Shown here: positions 30,679-41,216 of the stretch, in pieces
Numbering within the stretch: the stretch's first letter is position 1
Layout of the letters: every line of letters begins with the position of its first letter
Origin: Narthecium ossifragum
Lineage: Eukaryota > Streptophyta > Magnoliopsida > Dioscoreales > Nartheciaceae
Direction: 5' to 3'
Assembly: GCA_963920575.1 (NCBI GenBank)
Contig: OY986973.1
Location: 2,936,606 to 3,000,605 of the forward strand
Length of the DNA: 64,000 bases
Made by a program: the position numbers and the translations under genes
The notes under the pieces: generated by a model
The model's database searches: none
Told to the model about the DNA's origin: nothing
Seen by the model: the letters and a program-made list of their open reading frames with translations, nothing else

Positions 30679-33600
30679 TTATGGATTGTTATCATCAGCA
30701 GGAGTCCGGTTGGCCCGTCTGAACCAGGTATTGAATGCTGTGACCAAGTGTGGGCAATCATCGATTGTGCGGGTGGAGAAACTGAGGCATTGCTGTAGCA
30801 GTTCATGGGCATCAGACATGGGCAATGTGGAGATGATCCTTAGGAATGTCTCTTCCAAGTCCTGGTACAGTATCTTTTGCCCAGATGGAATTGGGGAGAC
30901 TATATCTCTGCAGACGTTCAGCACAGGGAGCCAGTCTTTCACAAGCTTCATCCTCACCTGCAAAATATATCAAAGAAAAGTTGAAATTTGGACTTCAGTG
31001 CAGGAAAGCGCTGCTCAATGTCATTTTTAAGAGAACTACATCTCCGCAAATGGAACAGGGGACTCTATAAGCTGTACACCTATTTCTATGGGAAATCCAC
31101 AGGAATAGAAGGAACTCAAGATAATAGCCCGCAATCATCTAACATCTAGCATAAACTAGTTGTCATGCACTGAAAGTTATTATCCATTCGTTAATGAATT
31201 ACAAAAAGTAATGACCTGATGACCCTCACATCGAGTAAGAGATGAGCAATTGTACAAGGCATGTTGCACCTATGTCTAGAAACAAACAGTGCACTAGATC
31301 AGCTTGATATTAAAGGCCAGCTGTCAAAATAATTTTGACTTCTTATTAGGCGTTACAAGGTTGTCCTGTACAGTCTTTCCTTCTCTAGATCAGGATAAAT
31401 AGCTGGAGTGACAATTTTTACAGTCTTTCCTTCTTTACATGTGCACTTAGCTAGTGATCTCCCTCTCTCAAACATTGTCCTGTACACTCTCTACTATTCT
31501 AGAAATTCTAATGGTGACATAAATGTTGAATAATCTTGGATAGCCGCATACGAGACAATCTCAAATCTGGTATAGAAAGTGACATCATATGACAGCCATC
31601 CCTTAAAACTAGCATTTAATGTCCTCCAGCCACTTGTATCAGTACCAGAGTCCCTCCTAGAATTAGCAGCAATGGTTTGATCTACAAGGGTGGAACTGTA
31701 GCCTTACGAAAGGTTAAAAGGATCTTCGTCAACAGCAGTAAAACATCGGAGCACTAAGAATGATACCCCACCAAACTTGAGATTTTTCCAAACGAGTTTC
31801 CGATTAGTTGTCATACCATTCGGTGCATGGGTGTCCTTCTACATCAAGAATCTAAATCGACATTGGATTTAGTTGACTTGCCTTTTCTAAATGTGTGTCA
31901 TTGTAAATCAAGATTTTAACTCGTTATTTTTACTATCACGATGTGGATGAGAAACCAAGTAAAAAAAAAAAAAGAGTTGCTATGGCTTAAGATAGGACCT
32001 CATAAAAGCAAATCAAATAAAGGGCAATCTCAATTCTTTGTTGCTTTAAGTAGGCTTTGTCCCTAAGTGCCGCATTGAGGGGTCTCCTTATTAGAAACTA
32101 GATTTTTTTTGACAACTTCATCCCTCAAAAGGAACATATGTCTCCATCTATGTAAACGGGGATGTGAATCAAAAGAAGAAATCAGGCTTTTGATAGGCGA
32201 GAGAACTAAAACCATTGAACAAGATTCTCCTCATACCTTTTGAGAAACAGTCTAAAGTCCTATGCCTTGTTTTTGTTCCATGAAAACTGGTAACAGTCAT
32301 GAAGGAAAAACATAAAACAATAATATAGAAAAGAAGAACAGGGAGATATCTGAACATCTAGGAAAGGCGTTCAGGTGGACTTTTAGTAGATAATGGAAGG
32401 AAACTCCCATCCACCCATTTATCAATTCAAACAACAACAAAAGTTCAGCAAGCACAAACTGAACAGTTAGCCGTTAAAGCCATAGAACACTAGCAGTCAT
32501 CTCAAATATCCAAAAGCCGATAATTGCCACCCAAAATCCACTAATCAAAAAGGGTATACTTGCAAATTCTTACCTGGAAACAGGAACTAAATGAAAATGG
32601 AGTTCCAGCACCAATAGCGAAACAACAAGAATAGCATTAATAAGATACTGATATCTTGAGCATAACAGCACTAATTCTATGAGCATCAATATCATGAGGC
32701 ATCAATGAGAACTTAGAGTCCTTAATAAAAGTAACACTAGTAGATAATTGCTGAGAGGAAAACCTGTCTTGGCGCCAATATGGATCCAGATGCAATCGCA
32801 TTGGCCAGCCGACCGGTGCACCTCATCATAAGCGACGATAGTCCGGGAGCAATGTTCCGCCAAGCATCATCCCTGAAGGTTCTCTGCAAGTCTGCAGCAA
32901 GCCCCGCCTGCTCGCTCCACTCCCTCACAGCCGTTTCGCCCACTTTCAACTCAATCATCCTCTCCACCAACCACAGCAAATGTCTCGCATTCACCACCGC
33001 AGCATGGAGACTCAACCTCTGTATGGCCTCAGTCTCATCATTGTCTCCGGCAACCCTGAAGTCTGGGCTCGCGTACTCTTCCAGGAGCTCCTTCACCGTC
33101 CCCAAACTCGACAAGAACGCCCGATCCAAGACCCGCCTCACCGAATCACGAGAAGGGTAGTCTCGAAGCAACTTGGCTACAAAAGCCTTCACGTTGACGA
33201 CCTTGGGGTGGCTATGGATAGCCGAGTGGATCAACCCATGGAGCATCTCTTCGGAGGATGACGATGCCTCGGGGTAGAGCCTCGCGAGGAGATCCCCGGA
33301 CTCCTCCTCGCGGAGGAAGGGAATGACGTGGAGGACGCCCTCCTCCTCCTCCTCGGTCCAAGGGACAGCCTCGAGAAATCGGACGCAGGCGTGGACGCAG
33401 TCATCGAACAGTAGCTCAAGGGCGACAGGGAGCATTTCGAGGGCGTCGGAGACGGAAACCATGGCGCCAGTGAAGTCGAGGGTGTAGAGAAGCTGGAGGA
33501 CCGCGATGTGGGCTGCGAAATGGTGGCGATTGTGGTGGCGGTGGTGGTGATGGGGGGTGGGAGGGGAGGACGGGACCTTGAGCGTGAGTAGAGGGTGGGA

Positions 33601-33957
33601 GGCGGTACCACCAGAGGGAAGCCATCGGTCGGAGAGGAGGGCCGCAAAGTAGCGGGAGCGCAGGAGGGCGTGGGAGTGGAGGTGAAGGTCGAGGTGGGAA
33701 AGCGCTTCCGACGAGGAGGGGTCCGATTGGTCCTCGAGCTGGAGGCGAAGGAGGACGTCGGCGGTGGAGGCGTCGTTGAATCCGCCGGGAATTGAGCGGG
33801 GATAGGGAGGAGGCGGTGGAGTGGGAGAAGGTGAGGGGTTGGGATGAGGGGCGATGTCCTCAGTTAGGGTTCCATCAGGGTCAGCGTAGGAGGAGAGGCG
33901 GCCGCTGCTACCAACGCGAGGACGTTTCCTCAGTCCACCGCCACCGCCGGGGACCAT
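30679..33957 (-). CDS. BTB/POZ domain protein, two exons (30679-30957, 32764-33957)
   Basis: Joins to 490 residues with phase 0 at the intron: exon 1 ends ...APRQ at a CAG|GTTTTC donor, exon 2 starts VRMKLVKDWLPVL after a GCAG acceptor. The N-terminus is basic and Pro/Ser-rich. A BTB-like fold starts around residue 60 (FNDASTADVLLRLQLED, LHLHSHALLRSRYFAALLSDRW) with a His-rich insertion (HHHHRHH), then a BACK-like helical region. The conserved C-terminal block contains LVKDWLPVL and WFRR. It resembles the plant BTB/POZ group represented by At1g63850/At3g05675, which are candidate CUL3 substrate adaptors or signalling scaffolds. No NPH3 or MATH domain is visible. Exon 1 is very GC-rich. The intron of about 1.8 kb has no obvious insertion. 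Confidence 0.88.
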
Positions 33958-34062
33958 GATGGATTCGAGAACTTTCTCTCCCCTGCGAGCTAAGGGGATG
34001 AGATCCGACCGACGAGAAGCAATGGAGTAGGCCCTCCCCGGCTCAGGCTGCGTTTAGAATAA

Positions 34063-34204
34063 GGGCCCGTTTGGATTGGATTGGATTGAGTAGAGTATAA
34101 TCAAATAATTTATTCATAATATTATATAATTATTGTTTATATTTATATAATTTTTTATATTTATCCATTTTGTAAATTTATTTTATCCTCGTTCCAAACG
34201 GACA
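34063..34204. mobile_element. Short Tourist-like MITE just upstream of the BTB gene
   Basis: Ends GGGCCCGTTTGGATTGGA and (inverted) TGTCCGTTTGGAACGAGG, about 140 bp. It is flanked by TAA on the left and TTA on the right, compatible with a PIF/Harbinger TWA target. It lies about 105 bp upstream of the BTB start codon, so it may sit inside the promoter. Confidence 0.5.
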
Positions 34205-35052
34205 TTAATAACATAACTTTTATGTGATGCTAACTTTAGATAGCATATTTGGTTATCACGCGTAACTTATTGGATAAATTCCATAGATAAAATATCAAAA
34301 CTATCCTTTTTTTTCTTATTCTATGCTTTTGCTTACCAATTTTCATATCAATAGCATTGTATTGGTTTATTAATAAGTCAACATATATTAGTTATTTAAT
34401 TAATATAAAAATTTGTCATTTTGTTGTGTTTTGGTTGTTTTGTTAAACTAATGAATCTAAATATTTTATTCATCCTTTTTATCTCCGGCCTCCAATTAAT
34501 ATGAAAATTTATGATGTTTTTTTATTCTTCATGTTAATAGATGGTACACCTGGCTGCCTATAAACCTGCTAGCAAGAAAAAGGGTGAAGACCATATTCCT
34601 TTTAGGAAAATTAGCACCATTTTGCCAAGTACAGAATTTTGTAAGAATTACCAAGAAAAAAACTCAGTAAGAGTACCTCACTTTCTGCACGTATATTTGC
34701 AATTGATGCCAATGCCACAATAAACCAAAACAGCCATATATAAGACAAATATATATAGAACATAAGAACAACTAGCATACATAATTGCTTCAAGAGCATG
34801 TAAGATCTAACAAGCAGTATTCCTAAATAATGTCAAAGTTGAAGAACAAAAAACCTTTGGTATACCAAAGGTTCTTCAACTTTGACCGGTTCCCCTTCGA
34901 TATACTTTGTAGTTAAGAGTTTGCTTTCACAAAAAACCTTTGCTATACTGAAGGGGAACCAGTCTCCACAAAAAACAAAGGAGAAAGCTAACAATCCATC
35001 AAAAGCTATCATATACTCGCCCAATCTGTTGGTAAATCACGTCAAATACAAA
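34205..35052. other. Intergenic region with nested hairpins
   Basis: Mostly AT-rich. Contains the hairpins described at 34834-34972 and no gene. Confidence 0.5.
34834..34972. repeat. Two adjacent stem-loops
   Basis: The first stem pairs TCAAAGTTGAAGAAC (34834) with GTTCTTCAACTTTGA (34871), loop AAAAAACCTTTGGTATACCAAAG, which can itself fold. The second pairs GGTTCCCCTTCGATATA (34887) with a CTATACTGAAGGGGAACC segment ending near 34970. The segment CTTTGTAGTTAAGAGTTTG at 34905-34923 also occurs inverted at 35349-35367. Confidence 0.75.
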
Positions 35053-36145
35053 GGGGGCGTTTGATTGCTTGCATCAGTTGATGCAGTGCATCAGTTGATG
35101 CTGCATCAGTTGATGTAGTATTAGCATCACATGTTTGTTTGGTTGCTTGTATAAACTGATGCAGTATTAACTCATTTTCTATTTGGTTGGTATGTATTGC
35201 ATCAGTTGATACAGCTGTTTCATATCATTTTTTTTCTTTAGCTGTTTTTTATTTATTAAATTATTGAGCACGTGCTAACTTAATAATTTCTTAATTATTA
35301 AAGTAAAAAAGATCAAGCAGATGTGAGTATTAACCTAAAATCATCTTAGCAAACTCTTAACTACAAAGTATCAACCAAATCTTGAATAACAGTGTCCAAT
35401 TCTTTACTTATCTTCCGAACTTAATTCGTTTATGATAATTTTTTAATAAAAATCAACAAAAATACAAGCAAAAATAATATATTCATGTAAAGTTTTTTCC
35501 CACGATTTTTTAGATTTTCTGGTTGGGTTTTCAGATTTTTCGGAATTCATATATTGATTTTTCAGATTAATTCAAGGTTTTATTAATTCCGAAAATAATA
35601 TTTTAATTCATATAGTGTAAAGTTTTTTTTTCCACGAATTTTCGGATTTTCTGGTTGGGTTTTCAGATTTTTTGGAATTCATATATTGATTTTTCAGATT
35701 TATTCAAGGTTTTATTAATTCCGAAAATAATATTTTAATTCATATAGTGTAAAGTTTTTTTTCCACGAATTTTCGGATTTTCTGGTTGGGTTTTCAGATT
35801 TTTCGGAATTCATATATTGATTTTTCGGATTTATTCAAGGTTTTATTAATTCTAAAAATAATATTTTAATTCATATAGTGTAAAGTTTTTTTTCCACGAA
35901 TTTTCGGATTTTCTGGTTGAGTTTTCAGATTTTTCGGAATTCATATATTGATTTTTCAGATTTATTCAAGGTTTTATTAATTCCAAAAATAATATTTTAA
36001 TTCATATAGTGATGCATCAGCTGATGCAGCATCTGAGTCTCTTTTTACATCAGCTGATGCATTTGACCAATCAAACACTGGTTTGTATTAAAAGGCTGCA
36101 TCAACTGATACATGTATCAGCTGATACATGCAACCAAACAGCTCC
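35053..36145. mobile_element. PIF/Harbinger-type MITE relative with an internal 131-bp tandem array
   Basis: Left end GGGGGCGTTTGATTGCTTGCAT, right end inverted GGAGCTGTTTGGTTGCATGTAT, flanked by AAA on both sides. The subterminal regions are packed with GCATCAGTTGATGC words, as in the element at 26562-27564. Length is inflated by a four-copy array (35487-36011). Confidence 0.75.
35487..36011 (+). repeat. Four tandem units of about 131 bp
   Basis: Units start at 35487, 35617, 35749 and 35880 and end at 36011. Each runs GTAAAGTTTTTT...CCACGA(A)TTTT...GGTTGGGTTTTCAG...GGAATTCATATATTG...CAAGGTTTTATTAATTC...TTTTAATTCATATAGT. Identity is very high, with only a few substitutions and one-base length changes in the T run. 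Confidence 0.92.
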
Positions 36146-37707
36146 AAAGATAAAATGGTCAAATTATCAGACTTATACAAGGTATTTATCCACTATTCTA
36201 CCTCCAATCTGTGATAAAAACCTGCAAGGTTTGATCAAATTATGCATGGTGGTTATGCAGGATGTGAAAAAAAATACTCGATTACGTAAATAGAGTTTAT
36301 GTATGTTTATCGTCAATCCAAAGAGGCAGTAGTTTCATGATCATCTTGAGTTGGTACACTCCATGTTGATATTGACTCGGCTTTGCGGCCCAACAGTAAC
36401 CAATCCATGCACGTCAGCTAACTGTAGAGATGGTCCACTGTGGCGATCGAGCCGCAAACCTCCCGTACAGCCCGCGGTTCAGATTGCACATCGAAGGCTT
36501 TGGATAGCTGAGATTAAATTATTTCATCTCATACTTTTTCATCTTTTCTCTTACATAGATATTTGTGTTTGTTGAGATAAGAGGTGTTGACATTCCACGT
36601 CGCTGAACTAGAAGCCCGCAAATCGTAGTCTATTGCATCTATAATAACTTCATTTGGAAAATAACCTATATTGATTGGGACCATGTCTAAACAGCATTAA
36701 AGGTAAAACAATTTATAGGTGTTTTTATTTAAACACATCTAGGTTGTGTTCTAAAAAACATGAAAACAAAATTTTTAACTGATTTTAAAATAAAAAAACT
36801 ACTATTTTGACTATATCACAATTAAAACTAAACACATATCCAAATAATAAATTTCATAAACACACTTTTTTATCACAAATATAATGTTACATGCCAAACG
36901 ATTTTTCAGTGTTATCGCATCATAACTACGACGCCATCACGCTTTCCATATAATAACCCGTACGCACCTCGCAGCTCAATCATATCACACCGCATCTCAA
37001 TCATATAAAACACGTTTGGAGCCTGAACTTGATTAAGGTAAGGTGTGTTAAGATCAGTGGATGCTAACAGGCTTAATTTTTCTCGTGTAAATTACATTAA
37101 GAGCGGAAAAAAATTCAATTGCTGCTCCTTATTTCCTCTTGGATTCTTTTTTTTTTTCTTCATATTTTTCCATCTGATCCCGTATAATTGATCTGTTTCT
37201 GAGAGCTGATCCAAGATTTCCTTAACCTTGGTTGAAATTCTCCAATTCAAGATATTCTTTTTAGATGACATTTGAATATTCTTTTTCTGGATTACCTTAC
37301 ACTTTTCTATTGATTAAATATACGTTAAAAAGCATATTTTTAGATGTATTTGCTTTGCCTATTAATCCATAACTATTCCAAACATTATCACATACACTGT
37401 CTCAGATTCAAAACTATTTGCCATTCTCCCATAGTGAGGTCCACGCTATATAGCAGTAGTACTCATCAGTCTCCCGCAGGAACCATATATATACATTCCG
37501 CGCGCGGGTGTGTAACTTTAGTATTACATCAAACTCATTTCACACAGCATATATTATTCCATCAACAACACAAACACACGAAGTAATTTCACAACTAATT
37601 AAAGATCCGCACTTGGCTCGGCCGGACCAGTAGCAGTGCTACCTTCTTCACATATATATTATATAGTGCTAGAACAGCAGCTATTTACACTCAGCAAGAC
37701 TAAAATC
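36146..37707. other. Intergenic, no supported gene
   Basis: Small open frames only. The right part (about 37500-37707) is probably 3' flank of the LEA-like gene. Confidence 0.45.
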
Positions 37708-38360
37708 TCACTCGAACTCTGCGGGATGAGGTTGATGGCGAGCTTTCTCCTTCTCCTTCACTTCGCTGCCTTGAGACCTATCAAACTCTTTAAGACGCCA
37801 CATACTACAATCAGTACAAAAAACATCCCCAGAGAGAGAGAGAAAAGGAGCTAGCGTACGTGTGTACGTATGATTGCAACTGATCACCTTTCTCAGGGTC
37901 CTGAACATTAGCAGGTGCCGGCTTCTGATCCTTGGGATATGTCTGATTTCCGCCATATATGCCCCCAAAACCCTCCTCGTCACAACGCGTAGCGTAGCCC
38001 TCTCCAAATGAATCAGCCATCACATCACTGCAACCATAATTAGGAACAGGGTAGATATATATGTTCTCTAAAGATAACCAAAAAATTAAAGCTCCAGATC
38101 TACTAGCCTTTTTTCATCAAGGAACTAATTATATCAAGAAAGCGTCAGTACTGAAGAGATGCTCACGGATGATCTTTGATCTTCTTCTCGTCGACGTTCT
38201 CCGGACTGACGTCGTCATCCATCGACGACAAAGTACTACTCCCGGTGCAGAAAGAGACGGCAGACCTTTGTCTAGCAGACGGTGAGCTACTACAGGGTGA
38301 CCGGAGAAGAGGTGGTGGGTTAAAGTAACGCCCTATCCGAACCGCATGACCGTGAAGCAT
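37708..38360 (-). CDS. Small LEA/seed-maturation-like protein, three exons
   Basis: Exons 38167-38360, 37888-38027 and 37708-37787 join in phase to 137 residues. Exon 1 encodes a basic, Ser/Pro-rich leader that could be an organelle-targeting peptide, then an acidic DDDVSPENVDEKKIKDHP stretch. Exon 2 encodes DVMADSFGEGYATRCDEEGFGG and IYGGNQTYPKD. Exon 3 gives EFDRSQGSEVKEKEKARH. The hydrophilic, Gly/Glu/Lys-rich composition is LEA-like, but I cannot name the family. Donors are good (CC|GTGAGC, AAAG|GTGATC). The exon 3 acceptor (CTTAAAG) lacks a pyrimidine tract and was chosen because it alone restores frame. A TATATAG box lies about 20-30 bp upstream of the ATG, and three ACGTG cores lie within 250 bp. 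Confidence 0.72.
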
Positions 38361-38376
38361 CTCTTACTTCCCTTTT

Positions 38377-38387
38377 ACTATATATCT
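38377..38387 (-). promoter_or_regulatory. TATA box of the LEA-like gene
   Basis: GATATATAGTA on the minus strand, about 20-30 bp before the ATG. The leader would be short, or the true start codon lies in a different frame position. Confidence 0.45.
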
Positions 38388-38517
38388 CCGCCTCTCCGGC
38401 AAGGTTATATCTATATCTATATCCCCTGTAAAAATAGTTACCGACTAGCTGGTGTGAGTGAGACAAATAAATCGGATTCGTGAAGTCAAAAATAGTCAAT
38501 ACCCCACCGCTCATTGG

Positions 38518-38607
38518 CACGTGTATCACGTCGTGTCACACTAGACGAGCCCAGAGACTACGTGGCTAAAACATGGCCTTGGCATGGCTTTTCCTGAGGC
38601 AACGTGG
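38518..38607 (-). promoter_or_regulatory. Cluster of ACGT-core (G-box/ABRE-like) elements
   Basis: CACGTG at 38518-38523, ACGTGGC at 38560-38566 and ACGTGG at 38602-38607, plus CACGTCG near 38527. All lie 158-250 bp upstream of the LEA-like start codon. Paired ABREs are typical of abscisic-acid-responsive seed and drought genes, which fits the LEA-like product. Confidence 0.5.
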
Positions 38608-38929
38608 AGTAATTCAGTCGGAAGGTACTCGCGACTTCAGGAAAAGGGTCTAAAGCAATCCAGACTGATCCATATTGGATGATTTTAAACGGGTGAACAT
38701 ATAGAAAACACCACCAGTTCTGATCACCCCCCTCAATGTCGGATTCATATCGGATGATTTTAGGGTGATTTGTCAAATGGTATTTTACTGAAGACCAATT
38801 TGTCATTTGATCCCTTATACAAGTCCTTCAATCTTTTAGTACCATTATAGGGGAATAAAGACAAAACTACCCCTATCTACTATCTATATACAACCTACTA
38901 ACCACCCTCCTCACCCTGCGTCCCCGTCG

Positions 38930-39650
38930 CCCCCCCCCCCCCCCCCCCACGCGCGCGCGTCAGCGTCCGGTGCCCCGCAGCTGGCCTGTCGTACCCCCCA
39001 CTAGATCCCGAGGTCATCATTGATCCGGGCTCCCACGTCGCCAATCCGCCTCCCCGTCGCCGATCCGCCCTCCCCCGCCCCCAATCCGCCTCCCCCCGTC
39101 GCCGATCCGCCCTCCCCCGCTACCAATCCGCCTCCCCCCGTCGCCAATCCAGCTCCCCCATCGCCGATCCGCCCTCCCCCGTCGCCGATCCACCTCCCCC
39201 GCCACCAATCCGCCTCCCCTGTCGCCAATCCACCTCCCCCGTCGCCGATTCGCTCCCCCGTTGTCGATCCAGGCTCTCACATCGCCGATCCACCCCCCCC
39301 CCCCCCCCCCCCGACGATCCAGCCTCCCCCGTCGCGGATCCGAGCTCCCCCATCGCGATCGCGGATCGTCCTCCCCCACCGCCGATCCAGCCTCCCCCGT
39401 CGTGGATCCGCCTCCCCCGCCGCCGATCCGCCCTCCCACGCCGCCGATCCGCCCTCCCCCGTCACGGATCCGCCTCTCCCGTCGCCGATCCAGGCTCCCC
39501 CGTCGCCGATCCCGGCTCCCCCGTCGCTGATCCAGCTCCCCCGTCGCCGATCCGCCTCCCCCGCCGGCGATCCAACCTCCCCCCTCGCGGATCCGCCTCC
39601 CCCGCCGCCGATCCACCTCCCCGGTCACGGATCCGCCTACCTCGTCCGAT
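38930..39650 (+). repeat. C-rich minisatellite with two 19-20 base C runs
   Basis: About 30 degenerate copies of CCCCCGTCGCCGATCCGCCT (unit about 20-22 bp) from 39030, bounded on the left by 19 C then (CG)n (38930-38959) and interrupted by 20 C at 39293-39312. Frames are open on both strands through composition only. Confidence 0.9.
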
Positions 39651-39659
39651 CAATTTTGT

Positions 39660-41216
39660 GTTTTATTTTTTTTTATACGTTTTCAATTTTGTGCTGCCTT
39701 TTCTATTTTATTTAGGTAATTTTTCATTTTTTTGTGGTAACTTTTCAATATTTTTATAGTACCTTTTCATTTTTTTTGTAGTAACTTTTCAATTTCATTG
39801 TAGTAGCTTCAAAAAAGGAATGGAAAGTAACTTCCAAAGAAAATGAAAAAAATTCACCAATCAAATAAGATTTAAGTATCAAATGGGGGTAGTCTAAAAA
39901 AAGAAATGGAAAACAACTATGAAATGAAAAGTAACTTTCAAATAAATTGAAAAGTTACTTCCAAGAAAACTTAAAAATAACTTCCCAAAAAACTAGAAAG
40001 TTACTTACAAAAAAACTGAAAAGTTACTACTAAAAACATGTAAATTTACTATATACAACAATAAAAATAAGTCATTAATGCATGCAACTCATTATGCAGT
40101 CGAAATTATCACAACCACTTATGCATTTTTTTAAAAATTTCATTTTTCAAAAACCGCACCCAGGACATGTCATTTTTACCCATACTTTTTCTAACTGAAA
40201 GGGTATTTTGATTATAGAAGTTACTATAATAACCCTAAAAAAGACAATGTCTTATAAATTTATTAGAAGACTGTAGAGCAATAAAGAAATCCAAATAGGA
40301 CTAAATGATAATTATCTGATGATGATTTTATCCGATTTCGACTCGTAGCTAATATAATAACGCGACCACGATATGAACGAGGTTTAGATTGGATTGGCAT
40401 AATTTTTTATCAGCATTTTACTTGTCAAATGGCACATGAAGAGCCAACCATTAGCCGTAGATCCACTACTCTAACGCCAAAGCACATGACCGCTTGACAT
40501 GGGCGCCGGGCGGCCGAAGTATTAGCGCACAGGGTTCAGTCTAATCTAACTTCAATTCATGCAGACGCAAATTGCCCAAAATGGTTGTGAGGCTAATATT
40601 GAAGTTGGTACGAGTCATTTCTTGAGCATGATTGGCACTCTGAAATACTCCATAGAACACACAATTCAGGTCTGGCTATTTTAGTCTTGGGAGAGGCCGC
40701 CCTAAGTGATGTTTCATCTCTACTAACGAGACATCCCACCATAAAGTGACACAAAGTTGAAATGCTTTCCATAATCCCACCGGTATTCACAGATCTCAAA
40801 CATGTAATGGTATGTAACCCCATCAATACCGCAGATAGAGACCAATGTGTCGAAACTTGGCATAGAAGCCCCCCACCCACCAACCACCACCAATACACAG
40901 GCTTCCCTTTGCTTCAAATGGGGTGAAAGCCTTTCAGACAGGTGCCCACAAACAATATCTACCTTTTACGTCAAACATCCCAAGTATTCAACACCCACTT
41001 ACATTTGGAGAGGAAGTCTTACCCTCACGCCATAGAGATTAAAAAAAATAAAAGAACAAGAGGGGAAGCGAGATCCTCAACAACTTCATGGATAGAAACA
41101 ATTAACCCTTCCCTTCCCTGCATCCCTACATTCCACAAAACAATATCCTCTGTATGCTATGACATTTGCAGAGCACGAGTGAGGACTGAGGAGAGGGAAG
41201 GTGACTTCAGTACCTC
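39660..41216. other. AT-rich spacer and 5' flank of the DUF4378 gene
   Basis: 39700-40050 is built from GTAACTTTTCA and its inverse GAAAAGTTACT repeated many times in both orientations, so the single strand can fold. 40560-41216 is the upstream region and probable 5' untranslated leader of the gene starting at 41217. Confidence 0.5.

Noticed and set aside
30473..31030. 185-codon plus-strand frame
   Set aside because: Antisense to exon 2 of the BTB gene, which has conserved protein motifs and matching splice phases on the minus strand.
35487..36011. Regular repeats considered as a CRISPR-like array
   Set aside because: Units are contiguous with no unique spacers and lie in a plant MITE.
39020..39715. 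A 231-codon plus-strand frame and long antisense Gly-rich frames
   Set aside because: Purely the translation of the C-rich minisatellite; frames exist on both strands.
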